Notes: generated from the sequence alone by a model not told the origin. A stretch of 7,202 nucleotides of DNA from Geminicoccaceae bacterium (GCA_020446285.1 JAGREZ010000028.1:28641-35842); one strand, 5' to 3'; numbered from the stretch's first letter, positions 1 to 6,605 are shown. Program-made: numbers and translations.

Positions 1-1512
1 GATCCGGACTACAAGCGGCAATACATGGACATTCTGGCCATTCGCAATGGCACGAAGCCGAGACCGCAGGATTATAACCGCATCTACTGGGATTTCGTTG
101 CCGCCGGGAACGACCAGCCACGCCCGCCCGGCAGATCCGTTCCTCTCCTGCAGCTGATGCGCGAAGCGGGCTATACCGATGCCGAATTCGCCAAGCTCGA
201 GGAGGCCAAGGCGAATTCCGACGGACTCGTCGCGCTCGAGGTCGAGGCGATGAACCTTGTCGAGGGCAAGGACAGGAACGGCAATCCGATCGCCGAACCC
301 GACTATGGCCGCGCCATCCAGCTCGTGCATTCGCCCGAGTATCACCGGTTCAAGGCGGACATCATGAAGCCGGTCGACGATTTCATGGTGCTGCTCGAGG
401 ACCGGACCGAAGCGGCAGCCGTCGCTGCGGAGAACAAGTCGGACATGTACTTCTATTCCACCATATTCTGGAGCGTGATGCTCACCGGCGTGTTCATCTC
501 CATGGCCCTCGTCTTCCGCAAGCGCGCCATCGAGGGGTGGGCGGATGTTCAGGAAGCCATATCCGCGATGGCGGCGGGCGACCGCAACATCGCGATCCCG
601 GGGACCGACCGTACCGATGAGATCGGCGACATGGCGCGTGCCATCGATCTCGCCCGATCGGAGTCGCGCGCGACCGTGCAGCGTGTCGCGAACGATATCC
701 AGAGCCGTGTCGGCGAGGTGGTTGGTCTCATCACCGAGGCATCCCGCAGCATCCAGAGCGACACGATCGAGGTTCAGGCCCGCGCCGAGAACGCCTCGGG
801 CCAGACCGGCCGGGCGCTCGAGGTGATGCGCGGGACGGACGAGCAGGTACAGGCTGTCGCCGCGGCCGCCGAGGAAATGCTCGCGTCGGTCAACCAGATC
901 AGCCAGGAACTGGGGCGCGCCCAGAATTTCTCGCGTGAGACGGTCGAGCAGACCGAACATACCGACAATACCGTCGCCGAACTGGCCGAGGCCGCCGAAC
1001 GTATCGGCCAGGTCGTGCAGCTCATTTCGGAGATCGCCGAGCAGACCAATCTCCTGGCGCTCAATGCCACCATCGAGGCGGCGCGGGCAGGCGAGGCCGG
1101 CAAGGGCTTTGCCGTGGTCGCACAGGAGGTCAAGACCCTCGCCGCACAGACCGCGAGCGCCACTGCCGAGATCAGCGGCCAGATTGCCGCCATCCAGCAG
1201 GTCAGCAGCAAGGCGGTCGATGCGATCAAGGAGATCCGCCGCTCGATCGAACGGATCGACGAGGCGACCAACAGTGTCGCTTCCGCCGTCCAGGAACAGA
1301 GCGCCGCCACCGAGGAGGTTTCCTACAATTGCCGCAAGACCGCCGATGGCACGCGCGATGTGATCAACCGCGTCGACGATGTCGGCAAGGTGCAACAGGA
1401 TGTCTTCGCCGCCTGTCAGCGCCTGCAGACGCTGAGCGACAGCCTGTCGGGCCAGGCCGGCAACCTCTCGCGCAATGTCGACAGCCTCGTGCATGATCTC
1501 GAGAGCGCCTGA
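1..1512 (+). CDS. Methyl-accepting chemotaxis protein, 5' partial
   Basis: Transmembrane chemoreceptor that relays ligand binding to the CheA/CheW kinase complex. The frame is open from base 1 (it begins Asp-Pro-Asp-Tyr), so the true start and probably the first membrane helix lie upstream; the first ATG in the window (25) is internal. 503 residues are visible. Residues 1-148 look like a helical periplasmic sensor region, with a stretch around '[14 protein letters not shown]' that I recall from other alphaproteobacterial receptors. Residues about 149-172 form a hydrophobic membrane helix, followed by basic RKR and a HAMP-like segment to about 225. The rest is a long coiled-coil signalling domain. 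Its hairpin tip at about 341-381 is canonical, including [19 protein letters not shown] and GKGFAVVA. No C-terminal NWETF-type CheR tether is seen. The ligand cannot be told. No other chemotaxis gene is in the window. Family assignment is very secure. Confidence 0.97.
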   Translation, partial: DPDYKRQYMDILAIRNGTKPRPQDYNRIYWDFVAAGNDQPRPPGRSVPLLQLMREAGYTDAEFAKLEEAKANSDGLVALEVEAMNLVEGKDRNGNPIAEPDYGRAIQLVHSPEYHRFKADIMKPVDDFMVLLEDRTEAAAVAAENKSDMYFYSTIFWSVMLTGVFISMALVFRKRAIEGWADVQEAISAMAAGDRNIAIPGTDRTDEIGDMARAIDLARSESRATVQRVANDIQSRVGEVVGLITEASRSIQSDTIEVQARAENASGQTGRALEVMRGTDEQVQAVAAAAEEMLASVNQISQELGRAQNFSRETVEQTEHTDNTVAELAEAAERIGQVVQLISEIAEQTNLLALNATIEAARAGEAGKGFAVVAQEVKTLAAQTASATAEISGQIAAIQQVSSKAVDAIKEIRRSIERIDEATNSVASAVQEQSAATEEVSYNCRKTADGTRDVINRVDDVGKVQQDVFAACQRLQTLSDSLSGQAGNLSRNVDSLVHDLESA

Positions 1513-1532
1513 GGCAGCGCACCATACTTCCA

Positions 1533-1582
1533 TGCCGGCGACCCGTCGCTGCGCGAGGCATCGCGGTCACAGATCGCCGGCA
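1533..1582. terminator. Inverted repeat just downstream of the chemoreceptor gene, possible transcript end
   Basis: A perfect 9-bp inverted repeat, TGCCGGCGA at 1533-1541 and TCGCCGGCA at 1574-1582, begins 21 bases after the chemoreceptor stop. The 32-base interval holds a second small CGCG/CGCG stem. A folded or branched RNA 3' end is plausible. There is no T-run after it, so it is not a standard intrinsic terminator. The role is inferred. Confidence 0.3.
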
Positions 1583-1676
1583 AATCGTCAGCGCCATCGG
1601 ATTCGAATTGAAAATTCGGCCCTGTATGGTCAAGGGTCCGTCGCCCTCTCGCATTCGAGCCGGAATTCTCTCCCAG

Positions 1677-1691
1677 AGGTCACAATGACCT
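1677..1691. promoter_or_regulatory. Short inverted repeat AGGTCA-N3-TGACCT upstream of the small membrane-protein gene
   Basis: Two perfect 6-base arms, AGGTCA (1677-1682) and TGACCT (1686-1691), flank a 3-base spacer and end 28 bases before the ATG at 1720. The size and symmetry fit either a dimeric regulator site or a small RNA hairpin. The right arm overlaps the ATG (1685) of a possible 12-codon upstream frame. A second element of similar shape, CGAATT-GAA-AATTCG, lies at 1604-1618. I could not identify a convincing -35/-10 pair between them. Function is not shown. Confidence 0.25.
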
Positions 1692-1719
1692 GTTTGCCAC
1701 AAGGAAAGTTGTCAGAACG

Positions 1720-1884
1720 ATGAGCGTGTCGACCCGCAACGACAACCGGTCAACCGATTCCGGATCTCCCGACGATGGAGGGACCGAGGAGATCGAGACC
1801 TTCGGCGCTGCCGGGCCGATCCTGGTATTCATGTTCCTGCTCTGGGGGTTCACCCTCGCCGCCGCGGCCGCGGCGGTCTCCTGA
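1720..1884 (+). CDS. Small single-span membrane protein, 54 aa, unknown function
   Basis: I do not recognise this protein. It begins ATG at 1720 and ends TGA at 1882-1884. Residues 1-27 are polar and acidic (MSVSTRNDN, then Asp/Gly/Glu-rich). Residues 30-54 are strongly hydrophobic and Ala-rich, with the run GPILVFMFLLWGF and six consecutive alanines near the end. This predicts one membrane helix with the charged N-terminus probably on the cytoplasmic side. Codons in the hydrophobic half end mostly in G or C, as in the neighbouring genes, which supports coding. A purine-rich AAGGAAAG at 1701-1708 could be the ribosome site, though its spacing is long. A 12-codon frame (1685-1723, MTCLPQGKLSER) with its own AGAGG site ends in an ATGA overlap with this start and could couple its translation. 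The gene is free-standing between the chemoreceptor and the aminotransferase. It could still be a chance open frame. Confidence 0.5.
   Translation: MSVSTRNDNRSTDSGSPDDGGTEEIETFGAAGPILVFMFLLWGFTLAAAAAAVS
1859..1876. repeat. 18-bp perfect GC palindrome at the 3' end of the small ORF
   Basis: CCGCCGCGGCCGCGGCGG reads the same on both strands. In RNA it can fold as a 7-bp all-GC stem with a GGCC loop, starting 23 bases before the stop codon's last G. It encodes part of the alanine run, so codon choice for Ala-Ala repeats explains some or all of it. No T-run follows. Confidence 0.5.
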
Positions 1885-2091
1885 CACAGGCTCTCCGAAT
1901 TCCCGGACAAGCCGCGATCCATGCGTGACTACCTGCTAGTGGGCCACAGGTTCGTTCCGTTCAGGTGGAACAGGTGAGCGATCGGGAGTTGACCGCGAAC
2001 TGTGCCGGTCCTCCGCTTGACGGTGGCGGTCGCCTCTGGCCAAGCATGATCGGCGATGGCATCATTCGCCGGGCTATTCATACGCTGGCAG

Positions 2092-2128
2092 GCAAGGCCG
2101 GAACCCTTCGGCACGGGTGGTGGCCAGC
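2092..2128 (+). other. Possible leader hairpin upstream of the aminotransferase ribosome site
   Basis: GGCC at 2096-2099 can pair with GGCC at 2122-2125, and ACCC at 2103-2106 with GGGT at 2115-2118. They are separated by a symmetric 3-by-3 internal loop and closed by an 8-base loop. GC at 2092-2093 can pair with GC at 2127-2128 across a small bulge. The structure ends 12 bases before the GGGAGGA ribosome site. It may shape initiation of the aminotransferase gene, but GC-rich DNA gives such stems often. The rest of 1885-2155 shows only a GTTCC/GGAAC repeat at 1954-1971 and no recognisable promoter. Confidence 0.2.
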
Positions 2129-2140
2129 ATCGTTGAAATG

Positions 2141-2147
2141 GGGAGGA
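2141..2147 (+). promoter_or_regulatory. Ribosome binding site that fixes the aminotransferase start
   Basis: GGGAGGA lies 8 bases before the ATG at 2156, near-ideal for pairing with the 16S rRNA end. The alternative in-frame starts, GTG 2117 and ATG 2138, have no comparable site; ATG 2138 sits at the upstream edge of this element. This selects ATG 2156. Confidence 0.8.
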
Positions 2148-2155
2148 ATCCGGTC

Positions 2156-3319
2156 ATGCAGCTGGCTGCAGCCATGTCGCGTCTCGGTACGGAAAGTGCG
2201 TTCGAAGTCCTTGCCCGTGCCACACGGCTGGCACAAGAGGGCAAGGACATCATCAATCTGGGCATTGGCCAGCCCGACTTCCCCACACCTGCGAACATCG
2301 TCGAGGCCGCTGTCAGGGCGCTGCGCGACGGCCATCATGGTTACACCCCGGCAAACGGCATCCTGCCGCTTCGCGAGGCGGTCGCCGCCGACATGCGCGA
2401 GCGGCGGGGTGTCGACATCAGTCCCGAGCGGATCGTCGTCGTCCCCGGCGGCAAGGTCACCATGGCCTTCGCGATGCTGATGTTCGGCGAGCCCGGTGCC
2501 GAGATCATGTACCCCGATCCGGGTTTTCCGATCTATCGCTCGATGATCGAATTCACCGGCGCCAGGGCTGTTCCCATCGCTCTCCACGAGGAGCACGGCT
2601 ATGCCTTTTCCGCCGAGGAGCTGCTGGCGCAGATCACCCCCCGCACGCGGCTGATCATCGTCAACAGTCCGGCCAATCCCACGGGCGGCGTGGTGCCGAA
2701 ATCCGAACTGGACAAGCTCGTCGCCGGGCTCGCCCGCTTCCCCGAGGTGGCGGTGATGTCGGACGAGATCTATGCGCGCATGTGCTATGATGGCATTCCC
2801 CACGCCTCGCTGACGACCTATCCCGAGATCGCCGACCGGCTCATTCTCCTTGATGGCTGGTCGAAGACCTATGCCATGACGGGCTGGCGCATGGGCTGGG
2901 GCGTGTGGCCCGAAGGACTTGCCGAACAGGCGACGCGGCTCGCGATCAACGTCAATTCCTGCGTCAACGCGGCGGCGCAATGGGCCGGCATCGAGGCGCT
3001 CACCGGGCCGCAGGAAGCGGTGGACGAAATGGTCGCGGCCTTCGAGAAGCGGCGCGAGGTGATCGTCCGCGAGCTGAATGCCCTGCCCGGCTTCACCTGT
3101 CCCAACCCCGGCGGAGCCTTCTACGCTTTCCCCAACATCACCGGCACCGGGCGATCCTCCCGCGAACTGCAGGACGGATTGCTGCAGGATACGGGCGTCG
3201 CGATCATCTCGGGCACGAGTTTCGGCATTCATGGAGAAGGCTATGTCCGCTTCTCCTACGCCAACGCCATTCCCGCCATCGAGGAAGCCTGCGTGCGAAT
3301 AAGGAACTGGCTCGGCTGA
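2156..3319 (+). CDS. PLP-dependent class I/II aminotransferase (aspartate-aminotransferase-like)
   Basis: Cytoplasmic fold-type I transaminase that moves an amino group between an amino acid and a 2-oxo acid through pyridoxal phosphate. The 387-aa product has the usual family length. Visible landmarks: N-terminal NLGIGQPDFPTP at 34-45; SPANPTGG with the PLP-ring Asn174; SDEIY with Asp203 for the pyridine nitrogen and Tyr206; the Schiff-base lysine Lys237 in DGWSKTYAMTGWRMGW, with phosphate-binding Arg245; and Arg365 in GYVRFSYA, the substrate carboxylate-binding arginine. All catalytic positions are present, so it should be active. The substrate cannot be fixed from sequence; relatives act on aspartate, aromatic or branched-chain amino acids. 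The gene appears to stand alone. It faces the sufU end with only 9 bases between the two stop codons. A GTG start at 2117 would add 13 residues, but the ribosome site favours ATG 2156. Confidence 0.95.
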   Translation: MQLAAAMSRLGTESAFEVLARATRLAQEGKDIINLGIGQPDFPTPANIVEAAVRALRDGHHGYTPANGILPLREAVAADMRERRGVDISPERIVVVPGGKVTMAFAMLMFGEPGAEIMYPDPGFPIYRSMIEFTGARAVPIALHEEHGYAFSAEELLAQITPRTRLIIVNSPANPTGGVVPKSELDKLVAGLARFPEVAVMSDEIYARMCYDGIPHASLTTYPEIADRLILLDGWSKTYAMTGWRMGWGVWPEGLAEQATRLAINVNSCVNAAAQWAGIEALTGPQEAVDEMVAAFEKRREVIVRELNALPGFTCPNPGGAFYAFPNITGTGRSSRELQDGLLQDTGVAIISGTSFGIHGEGYVRFSYANAIPAIEEACVRIRNWLG

Positions 3320-3328
3320 CAGGAGAGC

Positions 3329-3748
3329 TCAGCGCGACGTGCCGGCGTTCCCGAGCGCGTCGCGCAGGGCCTCGTAGGCGATCAGCACGCATTCATGGCG
3401 GCTCCTGACCGCGCGCACGGGCTCCATGATCTCCAGTCCCGCGGGCGGGTCGCCCTCACCCGCCAGCCAGCGACGGACCGCTTCCGCGAGAGACGCCGCG
3501 TCGTCCGCATCCATGCCCGGTACATGGTCTGCGACACAGGCCGCCGCCGCCTGCGTGAGGAGACAGCCCCGGGTCTTGTGCGCAAGCTCCCGAACCCTGC
3601 CGCCATCCATTCTCACATCGACGGTCACGCGATCGCCGCATAGGGGATTGTCCGCCGTGGCGGTTCCGTCCGGTGCCTCCAGCCTTCCCGCACCGATACC
3701 GCTCTTCGCCATGGCGACAAGGGCTTCCTGATAGAGATCCTCACTCAT
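3329..3748 (-). CDS. sufU: SufU-type iron-sulfur assembly / sulfur-transfer protein
   Basis: 139-aa member of the SufU/IscU-like family. In Bacillus the SufU protein is a zinc-bound partner that accepts persulfide sulfur from SufS; related proteins have been proposed as Fe-S scaffolds. The key residues are Cys37 and Asp39 (NPLCGDR), Cys62 (TRGCLLTQ) and Cys120 (RHECVL). The spacing and Asp match the Bacillus ligand set (Cys41, Asp43, Cys66, Cys128). The Cys62-Cys120 interval carries the extra segment typical of SufU rather than IscU. An additional Cys71 (AAAAC) is present. The ATG at 3748 overlaps the sufS stop as ATGA and is preceded by a GGGAG site. The open frame runs 43 codons further upstream inside sufS, but those residues are Arg/Cys-rich and unlike the family, so I reject that start. 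It is the last gene of the leftward unit. No sufB, sufC, sufD or iscA is in the window. Confidence 0.93.
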   Translation of the reverse strand: MSEDLYQEALVAMAKSGIGAGRLEAPDGTATADNPLCGDRVTVDVRMDGGRVRELAHKTRGCLLTQAAAACVADHVPGMDADDAASLAEAVRRWLAGEGDPPAGLEIMEPVRAVRSRHECVLIAYEALRDALGNAGTSR

Positions 3749-4962
3749 CGCAATCTCCCGATCACTTCCGGCAGGCCCTGCAGCAGGGCGTCCACATCGT
3801 CGGCATCGCTGTAGGGCGCAAGGCTCGCGCGGGCGGTTGCGGCGACATCGAATCGTTCCATCAGCGGCTGGGCGCAATGATGTCCGCCGCGCAGGCAGAC
3901 GCCTCGATCACCGAGCATCTGGCAGACATCGTGGGCATGCACGCCATCGACCTCGAAGGCGACGATGCCAAGCCGTTCCTGCAGGCCCTGCGGCCCATGC
4001 ACGCGCACGCCATCGATCGCGGCAAGACCGTTCAGCAGGCGCTCGCCCAGTCTCTTCTCGTGCGCCGCCCATGCGCTCCAGTCCTGCTGCATGAGCCAGC
4101 GCGCCGCCGCCGCCATGCCGAGCACCGGGCCGATGGGCGGCGTCCCCGCCTCGAAACGGTGCGGCGGACGGGCATAGCTCGTGCCATCGAACGAGACCCG
4201 GCGGATCATCTCGCCGCCGCCAAGGAACGGTGGAAGGGCATCGAGCCGCTCACCCCTGCCCCAGAGAACGCCCGCGCCGGTGGGGCCGAACATCTTGTGT
4301 GACGACAGCGCATAGAAATCGCAGCCCATGGCCTGAACGTCGAGCGGACCGTGTGGTGCCCGTTGCGCACCGTCGACGACCAGGATCGCATCCGGTGCCA
4401 GCGCGCGGATCCGGGCGATGTCGCTCACGGCACCCGTGACGTTGGAAACATGCGTGACGCTGACGATTCGGGTGCGTTCATCGACCATCGCCGCAAGGGC
4501 ATCGAGATCGAGCCGGCCCTCGCCCGTCGCCGGGATGGCGCGGACGACAGCACCTGCCGGTCCGGCGACAAGCTGCCATGGCACGATATTGCTGTGATGT
4601 TCGAGCACGCTCGAGACGATCCGGTCACCCGGCCGCAATTCGCCCGCAAGGCCGTGCGCGACGATATTGAGCGCCATTGTGGTGCCACTGGTGAAGACGA
4701 TTTCCTCGCTCGAGCCTGCGCCGAGAAAGGCCGCCATCGAGGCACGCGCCTTGTCGAATGCCACCGTCGCGGCATCGGCAAGGCCATAGACACCCCGTTT
4801 CACATTGGCGCGCGAGCGTGTCTCGAAACCGAGAAGCGCATCGGCGGCGACATCCACGATCTGGCCGGTAGCGCCATTGTCGAGATAGTGGAACGGCTGG
4901 CCGCTCATCGCGGCGAAGATCGGAAAGCGCGCGCGAAGCGGCCGTCCCGGCGCGAGACTCAT
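3745..4962 (-). CDS. sufS: Cysteine desulfurase, type II (SufS/CsdA-like)
   Basis: Cytoplasmic PLP enzyme that converts L-cysteine to alanine and holds the sulfur as a persulfide for transfer. The 405-aa product aligns along its whole length with E. coli SufS as I recall it. Landmarks: FHYLDNGATG at 24-33 (family Y-L-D-x-A-A); EHHSNIVPWQ with His122 stacking on PLP; VVDGAQ with Asp197 and Gln200; the PLP lysine Lys223 in SSHKMFGPTG; RFEAGTPP at 269-276; the active cysteine Cys363 in RGGHHCAQPLM, the group II signature; and Arg378 in ARASLAPYS for the cysteine carboxylate. It starts at ATG 4962, overlapping the upstream stop as ATGA, with a GGAGAG site 5 bases away. An internal Met19 before the conserved region is a weaker alternative. 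The next gene is sufU, its expected partner, while the upstream gene makes molybdenum cofactor. It may therefore serve general Fe-S assembly or cofactor sulfuration. Confidence 0.96.
   Translation of the reverse strand: MSLAPGRPLRARFPIFAAMSGQPFHYLDNGATGQIVDVAADALLGFETRSRANVKRGVYGLADAATVAFDKARASMAAFLGAGSSEEIVFTSGTTMALNIVAHGLAGELRPGDRIVSSVLEHHSNIVPWQLVAGPAGAVVRAIPATGEGRLDLDALAAMVDERTRIVSVTHVSNVTGAVSDIARIRALAPDAILVVDGAQRAPHGPLDVQAMGCDFYALSSHKMFGPTGAGVLWGRGERLDALPPFLGGGEMIRRVSFDGTSYARPPHRFEAGTPPIGPVLGMAAAARWLMQQDWSAWAAHEKRLGERLLNGLAAIDGVRVHGPQGLQERLGIVAFEVDGVHAHDVCQMLGDRGVCLRGGHHCAQPLMERFDVAATARASLAPYSDADDVDALLQGLPEVIGRLR
3755..3759 (-). promoter_or_regulatory. Ribosome binding site of sufU inside the end of sufS
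   Basis: On the minus strand GGGAG lies 6 bases before the sufU ATG. It supports the start at 3748 over the longer open frame and permits both coupled and independent initiation. Confidence 0.7.
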
Positions 4963-6566
4963 GGCCGCTCTCCGCGCAGAGCCCGAAGCGCCTCTGGCGT
5001 ATCGATGTCGAGCAGGACGGCGGCATCGCCCATTTCCACCTCGAACACCACATCCTCGAAAAGACCGATCAGATGCTTGGCACCGACATCGCCCTCGACC
5101 TCCCGCATCGACGGAATCATCCCGCCCGCCCAGAGAACAGGATTGCCGCGCTTGCCATTGAATGTGGGCACGATGATGGAACGGTTCTCCACCGGATCAA
5201 GCGCCGCCCCGAGACGCGAGACCAGCGCAGCATTTACCTTCGGCATGTCGCCCAGCGCCACGAGTACACCGTCCGGCTTGCCGGACAAGGCAGCAAGGCC
5301 CGCCTTGAGCGAGGTGCTGAGACCCAGGGCATAGTCCGGATTGTGAACGAAGGTCACATCCAGACCAGCGAGAGCCTGTTCCACGCGATCGTGCTCGTGA
5401 CCGGTGACAACGATGACCGGCGCAAGCCCGGCGTCTCGTGCCGCCTCGACCGCGTGTCGCACCATGGGCTTGCCGTCAACCTCGATCAACAGCTTGTTGC
5501 GCACCCCCATCCGCCGCGACTGGCCGGCGGCGAGCACGATCCCGGCAATGACGCGGCCTCCGCTCTGCGTTTTCGATGCACGCGGTTGCGGGCGTGTCGG
5601 AATCTCGGCCAGAAGTCCCCCCACGCCCATGCCCATGATATCGGCGCGGCTCACCTCCAGACCGGCGGCGATGCGGCGCAGAACCCAGTCGAACCCGTTG
5701 AGTTTCGGCGAGCGTGCACAGCCGGGGAGACCGAGAACGGGCCGCCCGTCCAGTTCAGCCAGCAGGAGCAGATTGCCCGGATCAACCGGCATGCCGAAAT
5801 GATGCACGCGCCCGCCCGCCTGTCCGATCGCCGCTGGCAGGACATCGCGCCTGTCGGCGATCGCCGATGCGCCGGCAATCAGCAGGATATCGTCACCCGA
5901 AAGGCCGGCGATCAGCTCTGCAAGCTCGCCGGTCTCGTGCGCGCAGCGATGTTCGGCGGCCAGTTCGCCGTTCACACTCTCGATCCGCCCGGCGGTGATC
6001 CGCCGCGTCTTGTCCAGCATCTTCAACGATGTCGCGGGCAGGCTGGTCTGCACGAGCGTGGCTTTCAGCGAACGGTAGGCGTGCAACGTCATCGCCGCAC
6101 CGCCCGCACAGAGCCCCAGGGCGCGTTCAAGCACGGCGGTCGGTGTGGCGAAGGGAATGATCTTGACGGTAGCCACCATCGTACCGGTGGTGACCGGAGA
6201 CAGATTGTCGATCGTCGCGAGTGTCAGGCTTTCGTCGATCCTGTTGACAGCATCGACGATGTCGCGATCGACGCGAAACAGGCCGGGCCGGGTGGCGTGG
6301 AGATTGACCCGGCCGGTAAAGGGCGCGCGCGCCTCGATGCCCGGCGAGACGAGCCGTTCCGCCAGCCGGTACGCCGCATCATCCTCATGCGTGTCATTGT
6401 CATCGAGGCAGGCGGCGGTGACGGAAGACAGCCCGGCACGGCGCAGGAAAGCAATATCCTCGCCGCTCAGGCATCGCCCCTTGGAGAAGCGGCGACCATC
6501 CGCCTGCAGGCTGTGCGCCAGAATGGCCCCAGCCGCATCGTCGAGCGAAATCCTCCCGAAGCGCAT
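4959..6566 (-). CDS. Molybdopterin-binding domain fused to MocA-like molybdenum cofactor cytidylyltransferase
   Basis: A 535-aa two-domain protein. Residues about 1-325 are a molybdopterin-binding (MoeA/CinA-like, MoCF) region, with FTGRVNL at 83-89, TGTMVATVKIIPFA at 127-140, GASAIADRRDVLPAAI at 232-247, HFGMPVDPGNLLLL at 256-269, LGLPGCARSPKLNGFDWVL at 278-296 and ADIMGMGVGGLL at 308-319. A short polar linker follows (about 326-337). Residues about 339-535 are an NTP-transferase domain with the nucleotide-binding LAAGQSRRMG at 345-354, NKLL at 357-360, the metal-binding GDMP at 439-442 and RGNPVLW at 473-479. LAAG rather than the LAGG of MobA points to CTP and MocA. Such enzymes attach CMP to molybdopterin for xanthine-oxidase-family hydroxylases. 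The fused form is, to my knowledge, a known alphaproteobacterial architecture. AAGGG lies 5 bases before the ATG at 6566. The stop overlaps sufS. No molybdoenzyme or xdhC is in the window. Confidence 0.93.
   Translation of the reverse strand: MRFGRISLDDAAGAILAHSLQADGRRFSKGRCLSGEDIAFLRRAGLSSVTAACLDDNDTHEDDAAYRLAERLVSPGIEARAPFTGRVNLHATRPGLFRVDRDIVDAVNRIDESLTLATIDNLSPVTTGTMVATVKIIPFATPTAVLERALGLCAGGAAMTLHAYRSLKATLVQTSLPATSLKMLDKTRRITAGRIESVNGELAAEHRCAHETGELAELIAGLSGDDILLIAGASAIADRRDVLPAAIGQAGGRVHHFGMPVDPGNLLLLAELDGRPVLGLPGCARSPKLNGFDWVLRRIAAGLEVSRADIMGMGVGGLLAEIPTRPQPRASKTQSGGRVIAGIVLAAGQSRRMGVRNKLLIEVDGKPMVRHAVEAARDAGLAPVIVVTGHEHDRVEQALAGLDVTFVHNPDYALGLSTSLKAGLAALSGKPDGVLVALGDMPKVNAALVSRLGAALDPVENRSIIVPTFNGKRGNPVLWAGGMIPSMREVEGDVGAKHLIGLFEDVVFEVEMGDAAVLLDIDTPEALRALRGERP
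4968..4973 (-). promoter_or_regulatory. Ribosome binding site of sufS inside the end of the mocA-like gene
   Basis: GGAGAG on the minus strand lies 5 bases before the ATG at 4962. It supports this start and continued translation of sufS from the overlapping message. Confidence 0.65.
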
Positions 6567-6605
6567 CGGTTCCCTTGTCCGTCATTCAGCATCAGATCCA
6601 CCCTT

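Noticed and set aside
774..1310. 178-codon Ser/Ala-rich frame opposite the chemoreceptor
   Set aside because: It mirrors the conserved signalling hairpin and matches no protein family I know.
1680..1922. 80-codon minus-strand frame over the small membrane-protein gene
   Set aside because: The plus-strand 54-aa frame has a clean soluble-plus-membrane-helix pattern. The minus frame has none and is likely its shadow.
1947..1975. Three CAGGT repeats with a GTTCC/GGAAC inverted repeat
   Set aside because: The units are only five bases and unevenly spaced (15 and 9 bases), within chance expectation.
1989..2080. TTGACC (1989) and TTGACG (2017) as -35 boxes for the aminotransferase
   Set aside because: No acceptable -10 hexamer lies at 16-18 bases from either, so I do not call a promoter.
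2117..2155. GTG start for the aminotransferase, 13 residues longer
   Set aside because: No ribosome site precedes it, while GGGAGGA is ideally placed for ATG 2156.
2078..3232. 384-codon open frame on the - strand opposite the aminotransferase
   Set aside because: The plus-strand frame has every aminotransferase catalytic motif. The minus frame is a low-complexity GC shadow.
3749..3877. N-terminal extension of SufU to an upstream ATG
   Set aside because: The added 43 residues are Arg/Cys-rich, lie inside sufS and are absent from the family. The GGGAG site fits ATG 3748.
4351..5334. 327-codon + strand frame spanning the sufS/mocA junction
   Set aside because: It crosses two confidently assigned opposite-strand genes and is dominated by Arg/Asp/His composition.
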